In this document: piece after piece, positions 8,079 to 16,446 of the stretch
How the letters are laid out: the number at the start of each line of letters is the position of its first letter
Position numbering within the stretch: the first letter of the stretch is position 1
Origin: SIG565 sp045650565
GTDB lineage: Bacteria; Bacillota; Clostridia; Oscillospirales; Acutalibacteraceae
DNA length: 64,000 nucleotides
Direction: 5' to 3'
Assembly (NCBI GenBank): GCA_045650565.1
Contig: JAZRRG010000044.1
Coordinates: 62,001 to 126,000, forward strand
Translations under genes and position numbers: made by a program
Notes under the pieces: generated by a model
What the model was told of the DNA's origin: nothing
Databases searched by the model: none
The model's input: only the letters and a program-made list of their open reading frames with translations

Positions 8079-9512
8079 TTGGTTTTAATTGGTGAAAAGG
8101 AGTATCGTGCAAGGGTTGATAAACTTGCAAATACCAAAAACTTTTTTTATGCGGATGGCGCTTTTTTTAAAGAACTTGATGATTTAACGCTTGAACTCAA
8201 AAATATGATTACATATAACACCGATGACCTAAAAGGTGGGGAAACCACCTATTATGTATCCAATTCTGGTAATGATGATAACGATGGTATGTCCCCCGAA
8301 ACAGCATTTGCAACGCTTGATAAAATCAATTCGGTTAAGCTAATGGAAGGCGATTTGGTCGTTTTTGAGCGTGGTGGACTTTGGCGAGGAGACATAGAAG
8401 CGAAAAGCGGTGTGTCCTATTCGGCATACGGAAGCGGTCCTAAACCGAAAATCTACAAGGCGTTTGACGGTATGGACGGCCAGTGGCTAGAAACCGAATA
8501 TAAAAATGTATGGAAATTTAATAAGTGCTTAGAAGTTGCAGATATCGGTACCGTCGTATTTAACGAAGGGGAAAGCTATGCAGATAGAAAGTATGACTTT
8601 GATGAGCTGTGCGAAAACTACCAGTTCCGCTTTTTAGGCACCGATTATAAAGAACGGCAAGAGAACTATGTTTACCTTTACTGCGATAAGGGTAATCCAA
8701 AAGATGTTTTTGATACTATTGATTTAAGCTATCGTGCCAAAGGCAAAAGCAGTGTTGTATATATGCCTGCCCGTTCACACGATATACATCTTAAAAACCT
8801 CGATTTGAGATACGGTATGGATGTATTCTTCCCTGCCCGCAGTAAAAATATTTCAATTAGCTATTGTATTTGCGGTTGGCAAGGCGGTCATACCATAGGA
8901 GATAGCAAATTACGGTTTGGCGGAGGCAGCGGTGCTTGGCACTCTTGCGACGGTATGCATTATGACCATTGCTACATATATCAGCAATTTGATGCCGGGG
9001 TAGACCCGCAATATCAGTTTACTGTGGAAACCGACGGCGCACCTGCAGTAATCAATGATTATGTTGTTACCGACTGCTTGTTTGAATATTGTGAGTATAC
9101 CTTTGAATATTTCAATTCCCAATATGCAGCTCCCGGAAACAAGCTTTCAAATTTCTACACTGCGTATAACATCTGCCGAAACGGTGGACGTGGATTTGGC
9201 GACAAGCACACCGGCAGCGCTTATATTAAGATGTGGCAGGCACATGAAAACTTTACCGAGAACTTTGTTTTTGAGAAAAATATTTTTGACCGTGCCGCCG
9301 CACGTGTTTTGATACTCGGCGCCCGTGAATCTTATGTAGGTGCTTTTTCGATAAAGCAATTACCAAAACTCATCGGAAACCTGTATATTGATAGTTACGA
9401 CAAACCCTTTGCTGTTGTTAACTATAGAGACTATCGCTACAATGGAAATACTCTTGAGTATTTGAAAGAAATAGGAATATCTCAAAAAGAAAAATATATA
9501 TACACTAAATAA
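8079..9512 (+). CDS. right-handed beta-helix protein, no signal peptide
   Basis: First of three tandem paralogues. TTG at 8079 is chosen because GGGAGG at 8066-8071 sits seven bases before it; a TTG at 8064 would place that site inside the gene. 477 residues. It carries the YYVSNSGNDDNDGMSPETAF block near residue 60, a motif common at the start of pectate-lyase-like parallel beta-helix domains, then W- and aromatic-rich repeats (CYIYQQFDAGVDPQ, DCLFEYCEYTFEYF). Unlike its two neighbours it lacks the N-terminal lipoprotein signal and about 40 residues. Whether it is cytoplasmic or a truncated derivative is unclear. A polysaccharide-active or glycan-binding role is possible; substrate unknown. 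Confidence 0.85.
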   Translation: MVLIGEKEYRARVDKLANTKNFFYADGAFFKELDDLTLELKNMITYNTDDLKGGETTYYVSNSGNDDNDGMSPETAFATLDKINSVKLMEGDLVVFERGGLWRGDIEAKSGVSYSAYGSGPKPKIYKAFDGMDGQWLETEYKNVWKFNKCLEVADIGTVVFNEGESYADRKYDFDELCENYQFRFLGTDYKERQENYVYLYCDKGNPKDVFDTIDLSYRAKGKSSVVYMPARSHDIHLKNLDLRYGMDVFFPARSKNISISYCICGWQGGHTIGDSKLRFGGGSGAWHSCDGMHYDHCYIYQQFDAGVDPQYQFTVETDGAPAVINDYVVTDCLFEYCEYTFEYFNSQYAAPGNKLSNFYTAYNICRNGGRGFGDKHTGSAYIKMWQAHENFTENFVFEKNIFDRAAARVLILGARESYVGAFSIKQLPKLIGNLYIDSYDKPFAVVNYRDYRYNGNTLEYLKEIGISQKEKYIYTK

Positions 9513-9527
9513 AAGAGAGGGTTAATT

Positions 9528-11081
9528 ATGAAAAAGGCGATTAGACTAATAAGCATTTTCTTGTGTATTGCTATGCTTATCACCTCATTTGCGGGATGCA
9601 AGGACAATACAGGCGGCGGAAAGGACAATGATTTTGTAATTCCTGCCGACCTTATGACCGAGGAAGAATATCGTTCCGAGGTTAAAAAGCTATCCGAGGG
9701 CGAAAACCTTGTAGAAGCCGATACCGATGCTATCGACAAATTAGGTGATAACCTTCGTGATATGATTGTTTACAGCACCAACGATATTAAAGACACTGCA
9801 GGTACAACCTATTATGTATCAAATAACGGTGACGACAAAAACGACGGTAAAACACCCGAAACCGCTTGGGCTACACTCGATAAAGTAAATAACGCCACAT
9901 TCGGCAAGGATGACTTGGTGCTCTTTGAGCGTGGCGGCTTCTGGCGTGGCTACTTAAACGCAAAAAGCGATGTTACCTACTCGGCATACGGTGAGGGTCA
10001 TAAACCCAAAATCTATTCCTCTGTTGATGGCACCGAGGGTACCTGGGAGGAAACCGATACGCCCAATGTATATGTATACAGCGAAAAGTTCTATGAAAAG
10101 GACATCGGTGTAATTGTTTTTGACGGTGAGGATGCCGATTCAAAATATGCCAACAAAAAAACATGTTTAAGTAAGGTATCTAACGATTTAGACTTTTCGT
10201 TCCAGGGTATCAATGCATCAAGCGACAAAAAAGATAATAAGCTTTACCTTAAGTGTGAAGCCGGTAATCCCAAGGATGTTTTTGAAAGCATTGAAATAAG
10301 CAGCTACACCCCCTCTGTAAAAATGATTGATAAAACAAAAAATGTTCATATCAATAATTTTGAGTTTGTGTTTGGTACTAACCCGATTTATGGTAGCTAC
10401 TATGACAATATTAAAATGACCTATTGCGTAGCCGGTTGGCACGGCGGACATATGAACGTGAACTCCGTACGCCTGTTCGGCGGTGTAGCCGCTTTCCCAG
10501 ATGGCGACCACATCTACGTTGAGCATTGCTATTTTTATCAACAGTTTGACTCGGGTGTAACCCCTCAGGTTTCCTGGGATACTAAAACTCCTTCTATCTT
10601 TGATACTTTTGTAACCAGTGACTGCTTGTTTGAGTATTGTGAGTATACGCTTGAATACTTCTCAACACAATATAATAACGATGAAAACTGCATTAAAAAT
10701 ATGTACTTTGGTTATAACTTCTGCCGTTATGGTGGCTACGGCTTTGGCGATAAGGCAAGTGCCTCGGCATATGTTAAGTCTTGGGGACACGAAAATGTTT
10801 GCTACGATTCGACCATTGAATACAACGTATTTGACCGCCCTATGGCCATTTCTATTGAAATGAAAGCCACTGGTCAGCGGAAAGAAGGAGAAAAGGTCAA
10901 CTACAACACCGGCACTCCCCTTCCTAAGATGCAAGGTAATGTTTACATCCACCTTAAAGACCGTAAATTTGCCAACATAAATAATATCGAATATAAATTT
11001 AACGAGCAAACCTATAACACGCTTAAGGATATGGGCTTTGAGACAGGTGCAAGATATCTATACGCACCCAAACAAAAATAA
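9528..11081 (+). CDS. beta-helix lipoprotein, paralogue 2
   Basis: 517 residues with a lipoprotein signal peptide: basic MKKAIR, hydrophobic stretch, then ITSFAGC with cysteine at residue 24. The mature part has a short linker, the YYVSNNGDDKNDGKTPETAW block near residue 105, and a beta-helix body aligned with its neighbours (CYFYQQFDSGVTPQ, DCLFEYCEYTLEYF, YGYGFGDKAS). It is probably anchored to the outer face of the membrane. It starts 15 bases after paralogue 1 with its own GAGAGGG site, so the three genes form one operon. It may be a carbohydrate-active lyase or hydrolase of the pectate-lyase fold; no catalytic residues could be assigned. Confidence 0.85.
   Translation: MKKAIRLISIFLCIAMLITSFAGCKDNTGGGKDNDFVIPADLMTEEEYRSEVKKLSEGENLVEADTDAIDKLGDNLRDMIVYSTNDIKDTAGTTYYVSNNGDDKNDGKTPETAWATLDKVNNATFGKDDLVLFERGGFWRGYLNAKSDVTYSAYGEGHKPKIYSSVDGTEGTWEETDTPNVYVYSEKFYEKDIGVIVFDGEDADSKYANKKTCLSKVSNDLDFSFQGINASSDKKDNKLYLKCEAGNPKDVFESIEISSYTPSVKMIDKTKNVHINNFEFVFGTNPIYGSYYDNIKMTYCVAGWHGGHMNVNSVRLFGGVAAFPDGDHIYVEHCYFYQQFDSGVTPQVSWDTKTPSIFDTFVTSDCLFEYCEYTLEYFSTQYNNDENCIKNMYFGYNFCRYGGYGFGDKASASAYVKSWGHENVCYDSTIEYNVFDRPMAISIEMKATGQRKEGEKVNYNTGTPLPKMQGNVYIHLKDRKFANINNIEYKFNEQTYNTLKDMGFETGARYLYAPKQK
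9799..9874. repeat. 76-bp exact repeat shared with 11385-11460
   Basis: Seventy-six identical bases occur in paralogues 2 and 3, covering the conserved YYVSNNGDDKNDG block. Exact identity across synonymous sites, against clearly diverged flanks, points to recent duplication or gene conversion. Confidence 0.9.
10942..11020. repeat. 79-bp exact repeat shared with 12543-12621
   Basis: Seventy-nine identical bases near the 3' ends of paralogues 2 and 3, encoding the shared LKDRKFANINNIEYKF segment. The upstream 100 bases of the two genes differ strongly, so the identity is patchy, as expected from gene conversion. Confidence 0.9.
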
Positions 11082-11113
11082 ATAATTGAAAACAATGAAA
11101 GAGGTATTATCAT

Positions 11114-12685
11114 ATGAAAAAGGCATTTAGACTATTAAGCATTTTGCTGTGCATTGCTATGCTCATCACCTCATTCGCGGGATGCAAGAACAATACAGGC
11201 GGCGGAAAGGACAATGATTTTGTAATTCCTGCCGACCTTATGACCGAGGAAGAATACAGAGCCGAGGTTAAAAAGTTAGCTGAAGGTGAAAATCTTGTAG
11301 ATGCCGATACCGATGCTATCGACAAATTAGGTGACCGTCTGCGTGATATGATTGTTTACAGCACCAACGATATTAAAGACACCACAGGTACAACCTATTA
11401 TGTATCAAATAACGGTGACGACAAAAACGACGGTAAAACACCCGAAACCGCTTGGGCTACGCTCGACAAGGTTAATGTAACCAAATACGGCAAGGATGAC
11501 CTGGTGCTCTTTGAGCGTGGCGGCTTTTGGCGCGGAAACATCACCGCACAAAGCGATGTTACATATTCCGCATACGGTGAGGGACCCAAGCCGAAAATCT
11601 ATTCATCAATAGATGGTACCGAAGGCGAGTGGGAAGAGACCGACACTCCAAATGTTTATGTTTACAGCGAAAAACTCTTCCTTAAGGATGTTTGTGTAAT
11701 CGTATTTGATGAAGTTACCCCCGACTCTACCTACGCCAATAAGAAAAAAGCACTTAGCAATATCACAAGTGATTTAGATTTTGCATTCCAGGGTATGTAC
11801 GCAACAAGCGGTAAAAAGGATAATATGCTTTACCTCAAATGTGAACAAGGTAACCCGAAGGATGTTTTCGATAGCATTGAAATAAGCACGCCCACCGATA
11901 CTGTTGTTATAGATGCGGGAGCCGAAAATGTAACTATAAACAACCTTGAATTAGCATTCGGCTCCTACCCCATCCTTGCTGACTATGCTAATAACGTAAA
12001 AATTTCTTACTGTGTTACTGCTTGGCACGGTGGTAACACCGGTCCCGGATATAACGGCACACGCCTTAACGGCGGTATTGCGGCTTATCCTGATGGCGAC
12101 AACATATATATCGACCACTGCTATATTTATCAGCAGTTTGACTCGGGTGTAACACCTCAGGTATCCTGGTCTACAATTCAGTATGGCAAGGAGCCCTCTG
12201 TATTTGAAAATTTTGTAACTAATGACTGCTTGTTCGAATACTGCGAATATACACTTGAGTACTTCTCAACACAGAACGATACAACCGAGAACCGCTTTGA
12301 AGGACTCTATTTCGGTTATAACTTCTGCCGTTACGGTGGCTACGGCTTTGGCGACAAAACAAATCTTTCAAGATATATTAAATCTTGGAGCCACGAGAAC
12401 AACTGCTATAACTCTACTATTGAGTACAACATTTTTGACCGCCCTGCTACTTTGTCTATTGAGGTTATGGCTACCAAACAGCGTACATCGGCAACAAATA
12501 AAGAATTTATTATGGATTTAATGCCTGAAATGAAAAATAATATTTACATCCACCTTAAAGACCGTAAATTTGCCAACATAAATAATATCGAATATAAATT
12601 TAACGAGCAAACCTATAACACACTCAAAGACTTGGGCTTTGAAACGGGTGCAAGATATCTCTACGCACCGAAAGCAGAAAAATAA
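11114..12685 (+). CDS. beta-helix lipoprotein, paralogue 3
   Basis: 523 residues with the same lipoprotein signal (MKKAFRLLSILLC, then ITSFAGC) and the same domain order as paralogue 2. N terminus and C terminus are almost identical to paralogue 2, while the central helix repeats have diverged (for example an extra GPGYNGT insertion near residue 315). This pattern suggests a shared scaffold with variable surfaces. It starts 32 bases after paralogue 2 (site GAAAGAGG) and ends at a strong terminator. Function is not known; extracellular polysaccharide binding or cleavage is the most likely idea. Confidence 0.85.
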   Translation: MKKAFRLLSILLCIAMLITSFAGCKNNTGGGKDNDFVIPADLMTEEEYRAEVKKLAEGENLVDADTDAIDKLGDRLRDMIVYSTNDIKDTTGTTYYVSNNGDDKNDGKTPETAWATLDKVNVTKYGKDDLVLFERGGFWRGNITAQSDVTYSAYGEGPKPKIYSSIDGTEGEWEETDTPNVYVYSEKLFLKDVCVIVFDEVTPDSTYANKKKALSNITSDLDFAFQGMYATSGKKDNMLYLKCEQGNPKDVFDSIEISTPTDTVVIDAGAENVTINNLELAFGSYPILADYANNVKISYCVTAWHGGNTGPGYNGTRLNGGIAAYPDGDNIYIDHCYIYQQFDSGVTPQVSWSTIQYGKEPSVFENFVTNDCLFEYCEYTLEYFSTQNDTTENRFEGLYFGYNFCRYGGYGFGDKTNLSRYIKSWSHENNCYNSTIEYNIFDRPATLSIEVMATKQRTSATNKEFIMDLMPEMKNNIYIHLKDRKFANINNIEYKFNEQTYNTLKDLGFETGARYLYAPKAEK

Positions 12686-12729
12686 CTAAACTAAAAGGAA
12701 TCCTCAAATGAGGATTCCTTTTAGTTTAG
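12686..12729. terminator. bidirectional terminator, 21-bp perfect stem
   Basis: Arms 12686-12706 and 12709-12729 are perfectly complementary, with U-runs on both strands. It separates the convergent beta-helix operon and tspO, and includes the tspO stop codon and its last two sense codons. Confidence 0.93.
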
Positions 12730-13191
12730 TAAATAGATTCCGAGATTTAGATACCCCGCAAATACAACCCAAATTATATACGGGAGCATCAAGTATGCGG
12801 CAGGTTTTGATATTCGGTAAAATTTTATGGTTGTTACTATTATTAATGCAAGTAGTGCTAACAACCAAATAAATGCAAGAAGATACATTTCCCAGTTGAA
12901 AAAGATAATTGACCAAAAGAAATTAAATATTAGCTGTATCATATAAAATAGTAGTGCGTTACCCGCCATACCCGCCGAATATTTTGCGGTGTAGATTAAA
13001 TACGATGCTATACCCATAAGGATATAAAGCACTGTCCATACCACAGGAAATAACCATCCCGGTGGAGATAACGGCGGTTTTGTAAGATTTTGAAAATCCT
13101 GCATAGAGCCCTGCGTGAATAGTGCTGACAGTCCCCCTACAAGCAGCGGTATTGCTATTGCGATGATTAGTTCTTTCCATCTAATTTTCAT
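12721..13191 (-). CDS. tspO: TspO/MBR family membrane protein
   Basis: 156 residues, five predicted membrane helices. Family blocks are PPLSPPGWLFPVVWTVLYILMGIASYLIY (helix 2, residues 39-67), NFFWSIIFF (helix 3) and ML-PYIIWVVFAGYLN (helix 5). TspO proteins bind porphyrins and other tetrapyrroles and are linked to stress and photo-oxidative signalling; the role in anaerobic Firmicutes is poorly known. It is a stand-alone gene with a shared terminator at its 3' end. Confidence 0.93.
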   Translation of the reverse strand: MKIRWKELIIAIAIPLLVGGLSALFTQGSMQDFQNLTKPPLSPPGWLFPVVWTVLYILMGIASYLIYTAKYSAGMAGNALLFYMIQLIFNFFWSIIFFNWEMYLLAFIWLLALLALIIVTTIKFYRISKPAAYLMLPYIIWVVFAGYLNLGIYLLN

Positions 13192-13317
13192 CTTTTCACC
13201 CCAACATAATATATGTTACAGTATGTTGTTTTATTCGAAACACGATTTTTGCAATTTACTCTTGATTATTTTATTTTTATGTGTTAAAATAACTCTTGCC
13301 GTTCGGTAGGCGAATTT

Positions 13318-13394
13318 GCGCTGATAGCTCAGCTGGATAGAGCATCTGCCTTCTAAGCAGAGGGTCGGGGGTTCGAGTCCCTTTCAGCGCGCCA
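13318..13394 (+). tRNA. tRNA-Arg (anticodon TCT)
   Basis: Complete cloverleaf: 7-bp acceptor GCGCTGA/TCAGCGC, D arm GCTCAGCTGGATAGAGC, anticodon loop CTTCTAA giving TCT, T loop TTCGAGT, discriminator G and encoded CCA. The T stem has two G-T pairs. It decodes AGA/AGG. Confidence 0.96.
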
Positions 13395-13436
13395 ATAAAA
13401 AAGGAGACACCCTTTTGGGTATCTCCTTTTTTATTT
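13394..13436 (+). terminator. terminator after tRNA-Arg
   Basis: AT-rich arms around GGAGACACCC and GGGTATCTCC with a TTTT loop and a single mismatch, ending in six T. It lies directly behind the CCA end. Confidence 0.85.
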
Positions 13437-13440
13437 GTAT

Positions 13441-13593
13441 GTTGGGACTCGAACCCTGAGAGGGCATACACCGTAAAGAAAAACAGTTCGGGGAACTGTT
13501 TTTTAGGTGGATGGTGTGCAGTCGGGTACCAAATGCAAAGCATTGGGTCGACAAGCAGGTAATACGTAAAAGAAGTGCTTGTAGCACTTCTTT
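13441..13593. other. non-coding stretch with tRNA T-arm remnant and two hairpins
   Basis: Contains GGGACTCGAACC at 13444-13455, the exact reverse complement of 12 bases of the tRNA-Arg T arm (13370-13381). It also holds two terminator-like hairpins: 13479-13503 (CAGTTC/GAACTG core) and 13568-13594 (12-bp perfect stem, TGT loop), the latter serving trmO on the minus strand. It probably contains the debris of an inverted tRNA copy. No gene is supported. Confidence 0.6.
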
Positions 13594-14262
13594 TTATTTT
13601 TCTATATTTTCTACCGTAAGGGTGTTTCCCTTTACACTAAACTTAACCTCTCTGTTGCAAAAGGCAAAGCCATACACACGATTTTCATCCGCAATATACG
13701 AGGGCCTCGGGTCCATGCTGAGTGCCTTTATGAGTTCGCTTTTTTGCTCACTTGTAAACTCATTGTCGAATTTTTTTGGAAATACAACCTCAAGCTGCCT
13801 CGGTTTTAAATTATCCGTAAAGCCACCGCTGGCATCAGTATGGCAATCGGTATAAGGCAGATACGGTTTTATATCGAAAATTGGTGTGTTATCCATAATA
13901 TCCACACCCGAAACATAGATTACGGGACCGAGATTGTCAGTGTTTTCTATACCCTCTATTTTTACGCTTGATAACCCAATAGGGTTTGGTCGGAAGGGTG
14001 AGCGTGTTGCAAAAACGCCCTTCTTTTCGTTTCCTCCAAGCATAGGCGGTCTCACGGTCGGCGAAAAGCCATCCCTTTTAGCAGTTGAAAACTCCCATAT
14101 TATCCAAAGGTGCGAAAACTCCTCAAGACCTCTGAAGGCATCGGGATTTCTATATTCCTTTTCAAAGACAATTTTGCCTTTAATTTCGTTATTCAACCCG
14201 CTTTGCCGAGGCAATCCGAATTTTGTGGGAAAATCAGTTCTTATTCTTGCTATTATTTTCAT
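13594..14262 (-). CDS. trmO: tRNA N6-threonylcarbamoyladenosine methyltransferase TrmO (TsaA family)
   Basis: 222 residues. TrmO methylates N6 of t6A37 in tRNAs reading ACY using SAM. The TsaA/UPF0066 fingerprint is clear: FRGLEEFSHLWIIWEFS near residue 44, and KGVFATRSPFRPNPIGLS near residue 81, followed by GVDIMDNTPIFDIKPYLPYTD. A C-terminal extension (about residues 150-222) with DPRPSY is also typical. It is followed by a terminator hairpin at 13568-13594 and lies 10 bases after the HAD gene, so the two are likely cotranscribed. Confidence 0.93.
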   Translation of the reverse strand: MKIIARIRTDFPTKFGLPRQSGLNNEIKGKIVFEKEYRNPDAFRGLEEFSHLWIIWEFSTAKRDGFSPTVRPPMLGGNEKKGVFATRSPFRPNPIGLSSVKIEGIENTDNLGPVIYVSGVDIMDNTPIFDIKPYLPYTDCHTDASGGFTDNLKPRQLEVVFPKKFDNEFTSEQKSELIKALSMDPRPSYIADENRVYGFAFCNREVKFSVKGNTLTVENIEK

Positions 14263-14272
14263 TTCTATTTCC

Positions 14273-14911
14273 TTATAAAAATCTATAAATCTCCTCGGGA
14301 GTTGCCGCTATATATGTAGCACCCGCATCTTGCAGTTCCTTAATACTGCCGAAGCCGTACAAAACACCAATGCTGTCCATACAAAGCTCGGTAGCACCAA
14401 GGCAATCATACTTACGGTCCCCCACCATTACAGCGGTTTTATTGTCTGCCTGTGCCATTTTTAATGCGTAATTAATTACATCGGGCTTTTCACTTCTTGA
14501 GTTATCAAAAGTTGCCCCCGCAATGATATCAAAATATTTATCAATGCCAAGATGCTCTAAAATGCGCACTGCGAATTCCTCGGGTTTAGATGTTGCAATG
14601 ACCGTTTTTTTACCCGCCGCCTTTATTTTTTCAAGAAGCGGCACAACACCATCATAAACCTCTATTTCAAAAATTCCTTTTTTAGAATAATATTCCCGAT
14701 AATATTTTACGAGGGTTGCCGCCCTTTTCGGCTCAATATTTAAAAGCTTTGCAAAGGATGCCTCTAAGGGTGGACCTAAAAAGAAGTTAAGCTCGGTGCG
14801 GGGCGGCACTGCAGCACCATATTTTTTTAACGCATATTCTACCGAATTCAAAATACCATTTTCGGAATTAATAATGGTTCCGTCTAAGTCAAATAGAACT
14901 GTACTATACAT
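14273..14911 (-). CDS. HAD-superfamily phosphatase, phosphoglycolate phosphatase-like
   Basis: 212 residues from ATG 14911, preferred over an upstream codon because AGGTGA lies five bases before it and the protein then begins MYSTVLFDLDGTI, the HAD motif I (DxDGT). Motif II is IATSKP (T and S near residue 105), and motif III/IV is GDRKYDCLGA near residue 165. The cap resembles PGP/Gph or PpaX-like enzymes. The substrate is not decidable by sight; glycolate-2-phosphate or pyrophosphate are family options. Confidence 0.87.
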   Translation of the reverse strand: MYSTVLFDLDGTIINSENGILNSVEYALKKYGAAVPPRTELNFFLGPPLEASFAKLLNIEPKRAATLVKYYREYYSKKGIFEIEVYDGVVPLLEKIKAAGKKTVIATSKPEEFAVRILEHLGIDKYFDIIAGATFDNSRSEKPDVINYALKMAQADNKTAVMVGDRKYDCLGATELCMDSIGVLYGFGSIKELQDAGATYIAATPEEIYRFL

Positions 14912-15031
14912 AAAATCACCTATCCACATTTTAACCCAAACCGATGTTAAAAGCAATAGCGGTATTTTTTGTTGAATAAAGCAAAAAAATGTGATAAATT
15001 ATATATATACTAAAATATAGGAGATGTTTGT

Positions 15032-15766
15032 ATGCCATTTAGTGTTAACAGTCCAATACTGTTTATAATGGTCGGCGTTTTGATTTGCGTTGTTTTAGCG
15101 CAGTCTATTTATTTTTTAGCCCGTGCCATGCGACGTGCCAAGGAAATAGGCATCAAGTCGAGCACTGTTAAAAAGACTATATCGTCCGCAGCCGTTTTCA
15201 CGGTTGCCCCCGCAGTTGCTATACTTGTGGGTGTTGTTGCACTTTCAAAAAGCTTGGGTGTTGCTTTACCCTGGCTCCGCCTATCTATTATAGGTTCCAT
15301 TACATACGAAACAGTTGCCGCAAACAATGCGCTTCAGGCATTGGGTCTTGCTGCGGGTGAAAAAATCACCGATGCATCGGTTTTTGTTACTGTACTTTGG
15401 GTTATGACACTCGGAATTGCCATAGGTCTTATCCTTGTGCCTTTTGTTACTAAAAAAATACAAGGCGGTATGAATAAAATCGGTATGAAGGACAAAAAGT
15501 GGGGCGAGATTTTTAATAACGCTATGTTCCTTGGTATGATTTCCGCATTTTTGGGTTATGTTTTTTGCGATGTCGGTTTAGTTTTTAAGGGCGACACAAA
15601 AGGGCTTATCCCCGTATGCGTAATGGTAACCTCGGCTATTGTTATGGCTATATGCGGTCTGCTTTCCAAAAAATGCAAAATTCGTTGGATTGAGGATTAT
15701 GCTTTACCGCTTTCCCTCGTAATAGGTATGATTTCCGCCATACCTTATACAAATTTGTTAGGTTAA
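15032..15766 (+). CDS. DUF5058-type multi-pass membrane protein
   Basis: 244 residues, about seven hydrophobic segments (near 8-30, 50-72, 80-98, 118-140, 168-190, 195-215, 225-242). Resembles the DUF5058 family of Firmicutes inner-membrane proteins, from memory. Starts at ATG 15032 with AGGAG at 15018-15022. It overlaps nothing but is 13 bases ahead of a second membrane protein and in one run with an M20 peptidase, so the pair may form a two-subunit transporter feeding that peptidase. This transport role is inferred. Confidence 0.75.
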   Translation: MPFSVNSPILFIMVGVLICVVLAQSIYFLARAMRRAKEIGIKSSTVKKTISSAAVFTVAPAVAILVGVVALSKSLGVALPWLRLSIIGSITYETVAANNALQALGLAAGEKITDASVFVTVLWVMTLGIAIGLILVPFVTKKIQGGMNKIGMKDKKWGEIFNNAMFLGMISAFLGYVFCDVGLVFKGDTKGLIPVCVMVTSAIVMAICGLLSKKCKIRWIEDYALPLSLVIGMISAIPYTNLLG

Positions 15767-15779
15767 GGGGGCTGCACTG

Positions 15780-16445
15780 ATGAAAAAGAATTTAACATAT
15801 CTTGAAAGCGTTCACCGTGACGGTAAAATATGGGGTATTGCACTTTGCGTTTTAATATTTGCTTTCCCGTTGGCTGTATGCATTATTTTCGGTGCAGTAC
15901 CGCAGTGGAAGGCATTGGCGCAGGGTATATTTGCCACATTGCCTATGTACTGGGCGGTTGGTCTTGTTGAAATTTTCACCTATGTTCCAATGCTCGGTGC
16001 GGGTGGTACATATTTATCCTTTGTAACGGGTAATATTTCAAATCTTAAGCTTCCCTGTGCGGTTGATGCTATGGAACGTGCAAACGTAAAGCCCAGCAGT
16101 GAGGAGGGTGAGATAATATCTACCATCTCCATCGCCGTATCAAGCATTGTTACTACAATTATCATCATTTTAGGTGTTATACTTATTATTCCTTTAACGC
16201 CCGTGCTTGAAAGTCCCGAGCTTAAACCGGCATTTGATATGATTCTACCCGCCCTGTTTGGTGGACTTGCGGTTGTGTTTATCTCTAAAAATTTAAAGCT
16301 CTCGATTGCGCCGATTATTTTAATGCTTATACTCTTTATTTTCGTACCCGCACTAAATGCCGGAACTGTTGGTATTATGGTGCCTGTAGGCGTACTGTTT
16401 ACAATAGCGGTAGCAAGAATTATGTACAAGAAAGGAATGCTTTAA
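15780..16445 (+). CDS. multi-pass membrane protein, partner of the preceding gene
   Basis: 221 residues with a hydrophilic N terminus (MKKNLTYLESVHRDGKIWG) and about six membrane segments. Between segments 2 and 3 it has a conserved-looking GLVEIFTYVPMLGAGGTYLSFVTGNISNLKLPC loop rich in glycine. It is not recognised as a named family member. Its start lies 13 bases after the upstream stop and its stop is one base before the M20 start, so the three genes are tightly coupled. It could be a transporter subunit. Confidence 0.75.
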   Translation: MKKNLTYLESVHRDGKIWGIALCVLIFAFPLAVCIIFGAVPQWKALAQGIFATLPMYWAVGLVEIFTYVPMLGAGGTYLSFVTGNISNLKLPCAVDAMERANVKPSSEEGEIISTISIAVSSIVTTIIIILGVILIIPLTPVLESPELKPAFDMILPALFGGLAVVFISKNLKLSIAPIILMLILFIFVPALNAGTVGIMVPVGVLFTIAVARIMYKKGML

Positions 16446-16446
16446 T

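Noticed and set aside
13277..13543. Open reading frame antisense to tRNA-Arg (contains KGTRTPDPLLRR then QMLYPAELSAQ)
   Set aside because: This peptide is the familiar false translation of the tRNA on the opposite strand; the tRNA is complete and the frame has no start site.
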